DNA of 64,000 nucleotides from Taibaiella lutea (GTDB lineage: Bacteria > Bacteroidota > Bacteroidia > Chitinophagales > Chitinophagaceae): NCBI RefSeq assembly GCF_008629695.1, contig NZ_VWSH01000003.1:371688-435687 (forward strand). The letters are read 5' to 3'. The position numbers and the translations under genes were made by a program. Shown piece by piece: positions 33,757-43,300 of this stretch. Below the pieces are notes generated by a model. That model was not told where the DNA came from, searched no databases, and saw only the letters and a program-made list of their open reading frames with translations. How positions within the stretch are numbered: position 1 is the first letter of the stretch; each line of letters starts with the position of its first letter.

Positions 33757-35013
33757 ATGGCAAGTATCAACCTTATCGAATCTTTTCAGGATTTTAAAGA
33801 GGCGGAAAATATTGACCGTCCCACGTTAATGAAGGTATTGGAAGACGTTTTCAAAACCTTGTTGCGCAAAAAATACGGCTCAGATGATAATTTTGACGTA
33901 ATCGTAAATGACCAGACAGGTGATTTGGAAATCTTCCGTCGCCGTATCATTGTTGAAGACGGTTTTTCTGAAGATGACTTGGCCGAAGTGGAACTGGCAG
34001 AGGCTTTAAAACTTGACCCGGATTATACCGTTGGTGAAGAACTTTATGAAGAAGTAAATGTATTTGACTTTGGCCGTCGCGCCATCCTTGCTGCAAAACA
34101 AACATTGGCAGCACGTATCAGCGACCTGAAGAAAAACAGTTTATTGCAAAAATATGCTGACCGCGTAGGTGAAATCATTACCGGCGAAGTGTACCAGATC
34201 TGGCGTAAAGAATTGATGTTGCTCGATGACGATAACAACGAGTTGTTATTGCCTAAAGGAGAACAGATTCCGGGAGATTTCTTCAAAAAAGGAGAACCTA
34301 TCCGTGCCGTAGTAAAGAAAGTGGAAATGCGTAACAATACACCGGTTATCATTTTGAGCCGTACGCACCCTTCTTTCCTTGAAAAACTACTGGAAATTGA
34401 AGTACCTGAAATATTGGATGGTTTGATTACCATCAAGAAAATTGTTCGCGAACCGGGCGAGCGCGCTAAAGTAGCCGTTGAAAGCTATGATGACCGTATT
34501 GATCCGGTTGGCGCCTGTGTAGGTATGAAAGGTAGCCGTATTCATGGCATCGTTCGTGAGCTGCATAATGAGAACATTGACATTATCAATTATTCTCAGA
34601 ACATCCAGTTGTTGATTCAACGTGCATTGACACCTGCAAAAGTGAACCGTATTGACGTGAATGCTGAAAACCACCATGTAGATGTTTATATGGATACGGA
34701 TCAGGTTTCCCTGGCTATCGGTAAAAAAGGCGTGAACATCAAATTGGCACAACAGCTTACAGGATACGGCATTGACGTATTCCGCGATGTGAAGGAATCT
34801 GCAGACTTCGATATTGACCTGGAAGAATTCAGCGATGAAATTGAAGAATGGGTAATTCAGGAATTCAAGAAAGTAGGTTGCGATACTGCATTAAGCGTAT
34901 TGGAGCTTTCTGTTGAAGAACTGATTCGCCGTACCGACCTGGAAGAAGAAACCGTTCGCGATGTGCGCCGCATATTGGAAGCAGAATTTGAAGATGATGG
35001 CACAGAAGCATAG
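33757..35013 (+). CDS. nusA: transcription termination/antitermination protein NusA
   Basis: 418 residues. N-terminal RNA-polymerase-binding domain (MASINLIESFQDFKEAENID, with VFKTLLRKKYG), an S1 domain (about 133-200, GEIITGEVYQIWRKELMLL), and tandem KH domains (VDPxGACVGxKGxRI-like VGACVGMKGSRIHGIVREL near 250, and VSLAIGKKGVNIKLAQQLTG near 315). The C-terminal part is acidic and helical. It binds RNA polymerase and nascent RNA to control pausing and termination. Co-transcribed with rimP; infB follows after 287 bases and has an additional promoter. Confidence 0.95.
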   Translation: MASINLIESFQDFKEAENIDRPTLMKVLEDVFKTLLRKKYGSDDNFDVIVNDQTGDLEIFRRRIIVEDGFSEDDLAEVELAEALKLDPDYTVGEELYEEVNVFDFGRRAILAAKQTLAARISDLKKNSLLQKYADRVGEIITGEVYQIWRKELMLLDDDNNELLLPKGEQIPGDFFKKGEPIRAVVKKVEMRNNTPVIILSRTHPSFLEKLLEIEVPEILDGLITIKKIVREPGERAKVAVESYDDRIDPVGACVGMKGSRIHGIVRELHNENIDIINYSQNIQLLIQRALTPAKVNRIDVNAENHHVDVYMDTDQVSLAIGKKGVNIKLAQQLTGYGIDVFRDVKESADFDIDLEEFSDEIEEWVIQEFKKVGCDTALSVLELSVEELIRRTDLEEETVRDVRRILEAEFEDDGTEA

Positions 35014-35168
35014 TTCTCTTTTTGTGAACAATATAATTGCTCATAAAGACACAGGTCTTACTTTACTTTTTGGAATGTCCCTGTGTCTTTGTATGAAACA
35101 TCAATGTTATGAATAAGTCATTGATGTTATTATTACAATTTAAAAGCTGCATCAGTAGGGAAATTAAC

Positions 35169-35176
35169 TACATTTG
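35169..35176 (+). promoter_or_regulatory. infB promoter -7 element
   Basis: TACATTTG, exact TAnnTTTG, in the nusA-infB spacer, 124 bases before the infB ATG. No TTTG is found 20 bases upstream. It suggests infB can be made independently of rimP-nusA. Confidence 0.5.
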
Positions 35177-35300
35177 CAGGTTTATACAATAAGTACCGCT
35201 CTCTTTGGTTTTCAACCGGATCTAAAGATGGGCTATTGTCAATAAAAATTGCTAAAGGGAATGTGCCCGATAGCCCATAAAGGTTGAAGCTAATTAAAGA

Positions 35301-38300
35301 ATGTCCATAGGAACAAACACACCACGTTTATTGGCAGCTGCCAAGGAATTTAACATCGGAAAGGAAACACTCGTTGATTTTCTGAAAGGGAAAGGCTTTG
35401 AAATTGATGCAAGCAAGCCAACAGCAAAATTGACGGAAGAAATGTATTCAGCTCTTCAAAATCAATTTGCACAGGCTAAAGATGCTAAGAAGAAAAGCGA
35501 ATCCATCGCACTTCCTAAAGGTTCGCTGATTGACAGCCTGCATAAAACACAAGAACAACTTGACATTACTGCCAAAGATAAAAAGGAAGAGAAACCTGTT
35601 GAAGCCAAAAAGGTAGAAAAGGCGGAACCTCCGAAAGCAGTAGAAAAGCCGGTTGAAAAACCTGCGCCTCAACCGGAACCAAAGGTGGAAGAGAAACCAG
35701 CACCTGTTGCAGAAAAACCAGCGGAACCGGTTAAGCCCGAGCCTAAGCCGGAACCAATACCGGAGCCTGTTGTGCAAAAAGCAGAACCTGCTCCGAAACC
35801 TGTTGAAGAGAAAAAGGCGGAACCACAGCCTGAGCCTGCTCCTGCAAAGGAAGAAGCTGCAGAGCCTGAGCATATTGAAATGCAATCTCCGAAACTGGAA
35901 GGCCCCAAGGTGCAAGGGAAAATTAATTTAGACGATCTGAATCTGAGCACGCGCCCTAAAAAAGGTGCGCCTGCCAAAAAGAAAGAAGAGCCTAAAAAAG
36001 TTGCAGAACTGAAGAAGGAAGCGCCAAGAAAAGAAGCGCCTCCTAAAAAAGCAGAAACACCGCAAGCTCCGGAAGTAAAGGTAGAAGCTCCGAAACCCGC
36101 TCCTGTGGCTGAAACGCCTAAGGAAGTACCGGCTCCTGCTCCGGAAGCAATAGAAGATAATACGCCGGAACATATTGAAATGAAGGCTCCGAAACTGGAA
36201 GGCCCGAAAATCATCGGTAAAATTGACTTGCCTGTAAACACCGTTGGTGGCAAGCAGGAACGTAAAGATAAACGCAAACGCAAACGCATTCCATTAGAAG
36301 GCAAAAAGCCTGAAGGTGGCGGTAATACTCATCAGGGTCAGGGTGGCGGACATCAGGGTCAGGGACAAAATCGACCTCCTCGTCCTGCAGGTCAGGGTGG
36401 AGATAACAGGAATCGTCCTGCAGGCCAGGGCCAACAAGGTTCGGGTCAGGGCGGTCAGAATCGTGGTCCCCGTCCGGGTGGCGGTTATCAGGGTCAGGGC
36501 GGTCAAAACCGTCCGGGTCAGGGTGGCGACAGAAACAGGCCGAACCGTAATGCTCCCGTTGCAGATCAGGAAATTGACGCAAAAGCAATTCAGGACAAAA
36601 TCAGGGAAACACAAGCCAAACTTTCAGGCGGCGGTGCCCGTAATAAAAATCTTAAAGCAAAATACCGTCGTAACAAACGTGAGGAAATGGCCGAAAAACG
36701 TGCCGCAGCCGAACAGGAGAACGATGGTAGCGTAATACAGGTAACCGAGTTCATCTCTGTAAGTGAATTAGCAAATTTACTGGATGTAAGTTTTGCCGAT
36801 GTCATCAGCAAATGTATGAGCCTTGGTATCATGGTGTCCATCAATCAACGTCTGGATGCAGAAGTTATTGAATTGGTGGCAAGTGAATTTGATCGTGAAG
36901 TAGAATTCATCAATCTTGAAGAAAGCTCTGATGATGAAGTAGAAGATATAGATGCACCTGAAGACTTGAAGCCGCGTGCGCCAATCGTTACCATCATGGG
37001 TCACGTTGACCACGGTAAAACATCCTTGCTGGATTATATCCGTAACGCAAGCGTTGTGGCAGGTGAAGCAGGTGGTATCACACAACACATCGGTGCTTAT
37101 AAAGTAACAACAGAATCCGGTAAAGAAATTGCCTTCCTGGATACGCCGGGTCACGAAGCGTTTACCGCCATGCGTGCGCGTGGTGCGAAAGCTGCGGATA
37201 TTGCAGTTATCGTTATCGCTGCGGACGATGCTATCATGCCTCAGACGCGTGAAGCCATCTCCCATGCTCAGGCTGCAAACCTTCCGATGATTTTTGCTAT
37301 CAATAAGATAGATAGAGAAGGTTCTAATCCTGAAAAAATCAGGGAACAGCTTTCTGCTATGAATATCCTTGTGGAAGAATGGGGCGGTAAATTCCAGAGT
37401 CAGGAAATTTCTGCCAAGAAAGGAACGAACATAGATTTATTATTAGAGAAAATATTATTGGAAGCCGAATTGCTGGAACTGACTGCTAACCCTAATAAAG
37501 AAGGTGTCGGTTCTACCATTGAAGCATCCCTCGATAAAGGACGTGGTTACGTTTCAACCGTATTGGTTCAGTCAGGTACTTTGAACTCAGGCGATATGAT
37601 TGTTTCCGGTCAGTATTTCGGTAAGATAAAAGCCATGTTCAACGAACGTGGACAGAAAATCTTAACCGCAGGACCTTCAACACCGGTACAGGTATTAGGT
37701 TTGAACGGAGCGCCACAGGCTGGTGAGAAATTCAAAGTTTATAAAGATGAATCGGAAGCGAAAAACGTAGCCAATCACAGAGCGCAGATTATGCGTGAGC
37801 AAGGACTACGTAGCCGTAAACATATTACCCTTGATGAAATCGGTCGTCGTCTGGCATTGGGTAACTTCAAGGAATTGAATGTTATCATTAAGGCTGACTT
37901 TGACGGTTCTGCAGAGGCATTGAGCGATTCATTACAAAAACTATCTACCGAAGAAGTTGTAGTAAATGTAGTATTGAAAGGTGTTGGTCAGATTACGGAA
38001 TCAGATGTAATGCTGGCTTCCGCATCCGATGCAATCATGTTGGGCTTCCAGGTTCGTCCTTCTCCTCAGGCTGCGCGTCTGGCTGATCAGGAAAACATTG
38101 AAATTCGTTACTACTCCATCATTTACGATGCGATTGCAGAAATCAAATCGGCAATGGAAGGTTTATTGGAACCATCAGTTGAGAAGAAAGTGGTTGGTAA
38201 TATCGAAGTGCGCGAAGTTTATAAAATCAGCGGCGTAGGTACGATTGCAGGTTGTTATGTTACGGATGGTAAAATCAGCCGTCAGACCAAAATCAATATC

Positions 38301-38483
38301 ATTCGCGATGGTATCGTAGTACATACAGGAGAACTGGCATCATTGAAACGTTTCAAAGACGATGTGAAGGAAGTGAACTTCGGTTATGAATGTGGTTTGA
38401 GTATTAAGAACTACAACGATATTCAGGTAGGTGATGTCTTGGAAGGTTACGAAGAAGTAGAAGTAAAACGTAAATTGGCTTAA
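35301..38483 (+). CDS. infB: translation initiation factor IF-2
   Basis: 1060 residues. IF2_N-like segment at the N-terminus (RLLAAAKEFNIGKETLVDFL), then a long low-complexity region: Pro/Glu/Lys-rich (about 90-300) and Gly/Gln/Arg-rich (about 335-420). The GTPase domain starts with the P-loop G567-HVDHGKT and continues with DTPGHEA and NKID. Domains II-IV follow to the C-terminus. It brings initiator tRNA to the ribosome. A block EHIEMxxPKLEGPKxxGKI appears twice in the linker (about 193-215 and 290-312), an internal duplication. Length is typical for the phylum. Confidence 0.96.
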   Translation: MSIGTNTPRLLAAAKEFNIGKETLVDFLKGKGFEIDASKPTAKLTEEMYSALQNQFAQAKDAKKKSESIALPKGSLIDSLHKTQEQLDITAKDKKEEKPVEAKKVEKAEPPKAVEKPVEKPAPQPEPKVEEKPAPVAEKPAEPVKPEPKPEPIPEPVVQKAEPAPKPVEEKKAEPQPEPAPAKEEAAEPEHIEMQSPKLEGPKVQGKINLDDLNLSTRPKKGAPAKKKEEPKKVAELKKEAPRKEAPPKKAETPQAPEVKVEAPKPAPVAETPKEVPAPAPEAIEDNTPEHIEMKAPKLEGPKIIGKIDLPVNTVGGKQERKDKRKRKRIPLEGKKPEGGGNTHQGQGGGHQGQGQNRPPRPAGQGGDNRNRPAGQGQQGSGQGGQNRGPRPGGGYQGQGGQNRPGQGGDRNRPNRNAPVADQEIDAKAIQDKIRETQAKLSGGGARNKNLKAKYRRNKREEMAEKRAAAEQENDGSVIQVTEFISVSELANLLDVSFADVISKCMSLGIMVSINQRLDAEVIELVASEFDREVEFINLEESSDDEVEDIDAPEDLKPRAPIVTIMGHVDHGKTSLLDYIRNASVVAGEAGGITQHIGAYKVTTESGKEIAFLDTPGHEAFTAMRARGAKAADIAVIVIAADDAIMPQTREAISHAQAANLPMIFAINKIDREGSNPEKIREQLSAMNILVEEWGGKFQSQEISAKKGTNIDLLLEKILLEAELLELTANPNKEGVGSTIEASLDKGRGYVSTVLVQSGTLNSGDMIVSGQYFGKIKAMFNERGQKILTAGPSTPVQVLGLNGAPQAGEKFKVYKDESEAKNVANHRAQIMREQGLRSRKHITLDEIGRRLALGNFKELNVIIKADFDGSAEALSDSLQKLSTEEVVVNVVLKGVGQITESDVMLASASDAIMLGFQVRPSPQAARLADQENIEIRYYSIIYDAIAEIKSAMEGLLEPSVEKKVVGNIEVREVYKISGVGTIAGCYVTDGKISRQTKINIIRDGIVVHTGELASLKRFKDDVKEVNFGYECGLSIKNYNDIQVGDVLEGYEEVEVKRKLA

Positions 38484-38498
38484 TGAAGTAAATATCTG

Positions 38499-38528
38499 AA
38501 ACGCCGGTTCTTACGAACCGGCGTTTTT
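38499..38528 (+). terminator. infB terminator
   Basis: 12-bp perfect stem AAACGCCGGTTC / GAACCGGCGTTT with a TTAC loop, followed by TT. It ends the rimP-nusA-infB block. Confidence 0.92.
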
Positions 38529-38563
38529 GTATTCATAGATTCCCATTCTCAATACTAATTTTC

Positions 38564-38571
38564 TATCTTTG
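38564..38571 (+). promoter_or_regulatory. ridA-like gene promoter, probably leaderless
   Basis: TATCTTTG, exact TAnnTTTG, ends only four bases before the ATG at 38576. Transcription should start at or next to the start codon. Confidence 0.6.
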
Positions 38572-38575
38572 CCCC

Positions 38576-38989
38576 ATGTCAGAAAAAATATCTACCGATA
38601 AAGCGCCAAAACCCGTAGGCCTTTATCCGCATGCCCGCAAAGTCGGCAATTTATTGTTCTTGTCAGGTATTGGTCCGCGCACGGTTACGGATGAAATACC
38701 CGGTTTGAAACTGGATAAAAACGGCAATTTCCTTGAATTCGATTTCGAAGCCCAATGCCGTAATGTATTTGATAATGTAAGGATTGTATTGGAAGAAAGC
38801 GGCAGCAGCTGGGATAAATTAGTAGATGTAACCGTCTTTTTGGTGAATATGAAACGTGACTTTGCTGTTTATAACAAAGTATATGCAGAATATTTTAAAG
38901 ACAATCAACCTTGCCGCACAACAGTGGAAATCAATTCATTACCTACGTCGATAGCTATTGAGTTGAAATGTATTGCAACCATAGACTAA
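38576..38989 (+). CDS. RidA family protein
   Basis: 137 residues, single YjgF/YER057c/UK114 (RidA) domain. The conserved arginine that contacts imine or enamine intermediates is R114 in PCRTTVEI, with E118 nearby. An N-terminal APKPVGLYPHARKVGNLLFL matches the family start. The longer loop (TVTDEIPGLKLDKNG) resembles 2-aminomuconate deaminases of tryptophan catabolism more than canonical RidA, but no kynurenine genes are adjacent, so the substrate is open. Cytoplasmic trimer expected. It may be translated from a leaderless mRNA. Confidence 0.87.
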   Translation: MSEKISTDKAPKPVGLYPHARKVGNLLFLSGIGPRTVTDEIPGLKLDKNGNFLEFDFEAQCRNVFDNVRIVLEESGSSWDKLVDVTVFLVNMKRDFAVYNKVYAEYFKDNQPCRTTVEINSLPTSIAIELKCIATID

Positions 38990-39101
38990 CGGATTAACAC
39001 AAGCTTATAAAGCCTTTCACAAACACTAAATCTCTTTTATTGTTTTCTTATTGTCTTATGCGCAACAGACGATTTGATTTTTAACCCAATAAAAGATTTT
39101 T

Positions 39102-39287
39102 ATGAATACGCAATCAATTAAAGGAAACTGGAACGAGTTGAAAGGAAAGCTGAAGCAAAAATATGCGGATCTGACTGATGATGATTTGCTTTATACAGAA
39201 GGAAAAGAAGACGAATTATACGGAAAACTTCAGCAGAAGCTTGGTAAAACAAAAGATGAAGTAAAAAAGGAAATTGATTCTTTGTAA
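39102..39287 (+). CDS. CsbD family stress protein
   Basis: 61 residues covering the whole CsbD domain: [20 protein letters not shown] followed by [20 protein letters not shown]. This is a small, charged, helical protein family induced by general stress in several bacteria; molecular function unknown. A palindrome and a terminator follow. Confidence 0.9.
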   Translation: MNTQSIKGNWNELKGKLKQKYADLTDDDLLYTEGKEDELYGKLQQKLGKTKDEVKKEIDSL

Positions 39288-39290
39288 ATG

Positions 39291-39310
39291 CTGCAATGAT
39301 ATCATTGCAG
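39291..39310. repeat. perfect 20-bp palindrome after csbD-like gene
   Basis: CTGCAATGAT immediately followed by its reverse complement, starting four bases after the stop codon. It has no loop and no T run, so it could be a protein-binding site or an RNA 3' structure. Confidence 0.6.
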
Positions 39311-39376
39311 GGAATTATTCAGCAAGATGGGGAAAATCGAAGCCCTCATTAAGTTGAATAACGAGTGCAAAGTTCA

Positions 39377-39411
39377 AAAAGTGTGGAGGATTCATCCTTC
39401 ACGCTTTTTTA
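39377..39411 (+). terminator. terminator after the CsbD gene
   Basis: Stem AAAAGTGTGGAGGAT with ATCCTTCACGCTTTT (G-U pairs allowed), two-base nominal loop, followed by a T run. Confidence 0.8.
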
Positions 39412-39436
39412 TTATTAGGAATGGTGAAATTATGTT

Positions 39437-39444
39437 TAGTTTTG
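39437..39444 (+). promoter_or_regulatory. response regulator promoter -7 element
   Basis: TAGTTTTG, exact TAnnTTTG, ends 28 bases before the ATG at 39473. Confidence 0.55.
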
Positions 39445-39472
39445 AATATTCATAATTATCAACCTTCCGGCT

Positions 39473-40108
39473 ATGAGCACAGCAAGCTCCGATATCAGAA
39501 TTGTCATTATCGAGGACGATGAAACCATCAGGGAATCTTATGCTTATCTTATCAATGAAACAGATGGCTATAGCGTTGTCAATACTTATTCTTCAGCGGA
39601 AAACGCCCTGAAAAGCATTAAGGTGGATGATCCGCACATTATTTTGCTGGATGTGGAATTGCCGGGAATCAGTGGCCTGGAAGCCATTCCCAAAATAAAA
39701 GCACAGGTTGAAGATATTTACATTATCATGCTAACGGTGTACGACCATCAGCAAACGGTATTTGATGCATTGGGAAAAGGCGCTGCCGGCTATCTTACAA
39801 AAAGCACGCCGCCGGCAAAAATTATAGAAGCACTTGGTGAAGTCATGGAAGGCGGTGGCCCTATGAGTGCAAATATTGCAAGAATGGTAGTTCATTCATT
39901 TCAACGCAGCCAGGAATCTCCGTTGACCCGCCGAGAAACAGAAATACTGGAGCAGGTCGCCGACGGCAAAACCCGCAGCCGTATTGCTTCTGAAATGTTT
40001 ATCGATCTGGAAACAGTAAAATCCCATCTTAAAAATATTTACTCCAAACTGGATGTCCATTCACGCGCAGACGCTATTAAAACCGCAAGACAGAATAAAT
40101 ACATTTAA
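39473..40108 (+). CDS. NarL/FixJ-type response regulator (orphan)
   Basis: 211 residues. Receiver domain with acidic pocket E14-D15-D16 (VIIEDDETI), phospho-acceptor D60 (HIILLDVELPG) and the conserved Lys in GAAGYLTKSTPP. The C-terminal LuxR-type helix-turn-helix is complete (LTRRETEILEQVADGKTRSR then IASEMFIDLETVKSHLKNIY). HisKA_3-type kinases are the usual partners, which fits the kinase at 5031-7982, but nothing in the sequence ties the two. No kinase gene is adjacent. Confidence 0.92.
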   Translation: MSTASSDIRIVIIEDDETIRESYAYLINETDGYSVVNTYSSAENALKSIKVDDPHIILLDVELPGISGLEAIPKIKAQVEDIYIIMLTVYDHQQTVFDALGKGAAGYLTKSTPPAKIIEALGEVMEGGGPMSANIARMVVHSFQRSQESPLTRRETEILEQVADGKTRSRIASEMFIDLETVKSHLKNIYSKLDVHSRADAIKTARQNKYI

Positions 40109-40322
40109 TCTCACGAAAATTTTGTTCGAAAAAGGTACTTAACCTCTTAAAATCAAAGGCATAATACGGATTATCCCAACAAATCGGGATGGCAGCCCGT
40201 CTTTATAAACATTGGGTTTAATTTATTAATTTTATACCCGTTCCATTTTCAATTCACTTTGCTTTATAAAAGATATAGGTGTATTGTCAATGGGAATCTT
40301 TATTAGTATAAAATCAGGCTGG

Positions 40323-43300
40323 ATGAAAAAACTTTTTATTTTCCTTACTTATATCTTTTGCCTTTCCATCACTGTTTTAGCACAGCAAAATAGCGGGCCC
40401 CTGCCATTGCTTTTTGTAGAGAATCAGGGTCAATGGCAACAACCTTTTCTGTATAAAGGCATATCGGCCAATGCAGATATTTATTTGGAAAATGGAGGCA
40501 TAACCTATGTGGTAGGAGATGCCGGCAATCCTGAAAAAATACATGCTGTTAAAGAAGATGGCTTACAGGATGCTACATTAAAATACCACGCCTATAAAAT
40601 GAAATGGATAGGCGCCAACCTGAAACCAACAACGGAAGGCAGTAAAAAACAAAGCTTTTATCATAATTACTATTTAGGAAAGGATGCTGCGCACTGGAAA
40701 AGCAAAGTGCCCGTTTTCGGAAATATAGATTACAAAAACATTTACCCTAAAATAGATTTACATATCAGTTCTGATAAAGGACATGCCAAATATGATTTCA
40801 TTGTAAATGCAGGAGCTGATGCCGCTCAAATCCGTGTTGCCTTTGAAGGTTTGAATGGAATGAAAATTAACCAGGGAAGTTTGCTGCTTCAAACTTCAGT
40901 GGGAACCATTACAGAGATGGCTCCTTATGCTTATCAATACATAAATGGCAGCCTGAAAGAAGTACGTTGCGAATATAAATTATCAGGTAATGAATTGACT
41001 TATACTTTTCCTGACGGATATGATAAGGCGCAAAACTTAATCATCGACCCTACAGTTGTCTTTGCAACATTAACAGGTTCAACGGCAGATAACTGGGGCT
41101 TTACCGCTACCTACGATAAAAACGGCAATTTCTACGCAGGTGGTATTGTAGGTGGTTTAGGCTATCCCACAACTACCGGGGCATTTCAGGTTGTATTTCA
41201 TGGCGGTACAACTCCAAGCACAGAGTTGCCCTGCGATATTTCAATTACAAAATTTAATCCCGGCGGAACAGTGCCCATTTATTCAACCTATATCGGCGGC
41301 GCACAGGACGATTTGCCGCATAGCCTTGTAGTGGATCAGAATGATAACCTTGCTTTGGTAGGCAAAACACTATCTATTGACTATCCGGTATCTTCAACTG
41401 CTTTTGACGGTGTTGCCAATGGTGGTTATGATATTATCGTTACCAAGTTCAACGCAACAGGAACCGCTTTAATCGGTTCTACTTATGTGGGAGGTTCGAA
41501 TGATGACGGAACCAATGTGACATCCGGGTTTTATGGAAATCATGGCACGCTGAGATATAACTATGGCGATGCTTCACGTAGTGAAATTCTTTGTGATAAG
41601 CAGGGCAATGTATATGTTGCCGCCAGTACGCAATCCGGTAATTTTCCTCTTACGCCTACGGCAGCAAAAAGTAACTTGGGTGGTACTCAGGACGGAGTGT
41701 TTTTCAAGTTGAATACCACACTTTCCACAATGACTTACAGTACCTTCATAGGAGGCAGTAATAATGATGCTGCGTATGTTCTGGCATTCGATACTGCACA
41801 GGCAAATGTATATGTAGCAGGCGGAACACAAAGTTCAGATTTCCATACGTCAATCATGACCGGAGCATATCACAATGTTTATCAGGGTGGTTTGGCTGAC
41901 GGATATATCCTTAAATTTTTAAACAGCGGTAACTATGCCTTGCAAAAAGGAACATTTATCGGCACCTCTGCTTACGACCAATGTTATGGATTGCAGAATG
42001 ATCTGGAGAATAACGTTTATGTAATGGGGCAAACCCTTGGCGCTTTCCCTGTCTCAGCAGGCGTTTATTCAAATGCCGGATCACGTCAGTTCCTACAAAA
42101 ACTGAACAGCAATCTGACTACATCCATATATTCTACCGTGTTTGGTACAGGAGCGACAAGTACCCCTAATATTTCACCTGTTGCATTTCTTGTAGATACC
42201 TGCCAGAATGTTTACATCTCCGGTTGGGGCTCCAATATTCCATTGGATGACGGTTCATCTTCAGGACTGACTACCACCGGTCTTCCTATTACAGGCAATG
42301 CCTTGCAAAGCACCACAGATGGTAATGATTTTTATTTTATCGTACTTAGTAAAAATGCATTGAGTTTGCTTTACGGCACTTATTTTGGAGCAGCAGGCAA
42401 GGGTGAACATGTGGATGGCGGTACAAGCCGTTTTAATCCGGATGGTGTGGTTTACCAGGCTATTTGTGCAAGTTGTGGCGGTGGAACGGGTTTCCCTGCG
42501 ACACCAGGCGCTTATTCCACCGTTAACGGAAGTAACAATTGTAATTTAGGGGCTTTGAAAATCGCATTCAATCTCGGTAGCGTTCGTGCCCAGGCCGATG
42601 CCAATCCTAATGCTACAGGCTGCGCACCATTGACCGTAAATTTTGGTAATAACTCCAGCAACGCGACTTCTTATTTCTGGGATTTTGATGACGGAGGTGC
42701 TACATCCACTGCATTTGCACCGACACATACTTTCAATACGCCTAACACTTATGAAGTGATGATGGTCGCTATCAATCCGAATGCCTGCAAGACTCACGAT
42801 ACCGTTTATCTTACAGTAGTTGTGCTAACCGATACCATCCATGCCGATTTTAATTTTCAATTACTGGATACCTGTACAAACCCGCATATCAATATCACTA
42901 ACACTTCACTGCCCTTGCAAGGCCAGACACAGGCCAATTCCACTTATCAATGGTTTTTTGGTGACGGAGGTACTTCAAATGCCGTGAGTCCCGGTTCGCA
43001 TAATTATTCGGGTCCCGGAACGTATAATGTGATGATGATTATGACAAATCCGGATGCGTGTAATTCTCCTGATACCGTTGTGAAAACATTGTCCTTTGAG
43101 CAACTATTTGTTGATGCAGCTTTTAATATGCCAGATTCTATATGTTTGGGCGATTCCGCAACATTTGTAAATAATTCCGTAAACGGAGTTACATACAATT
43201 GGGCATTCACTGATGGTCAGGACATTGCTAATACACAAAGCACAGGTTACAGGTTCAATACTGTCGGAACCTTTACTGTCAAATTAATTGTTACAAATCC

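Noticed and set aside
35448-36844. Several long minus-strand and shifted frames opposite the IF-2 linker
   Set aside because: Low-complexity shadows of the Pro/Glu/Lys and Gly/Gln-rich infB coding region.
40163-40206. Hairpin after the response regulator (ATCCC/GGGAT and CGGG/CCCG)
   Set aside because: Stems of only four to five base pairs and no T run; too weak to call a terminator.
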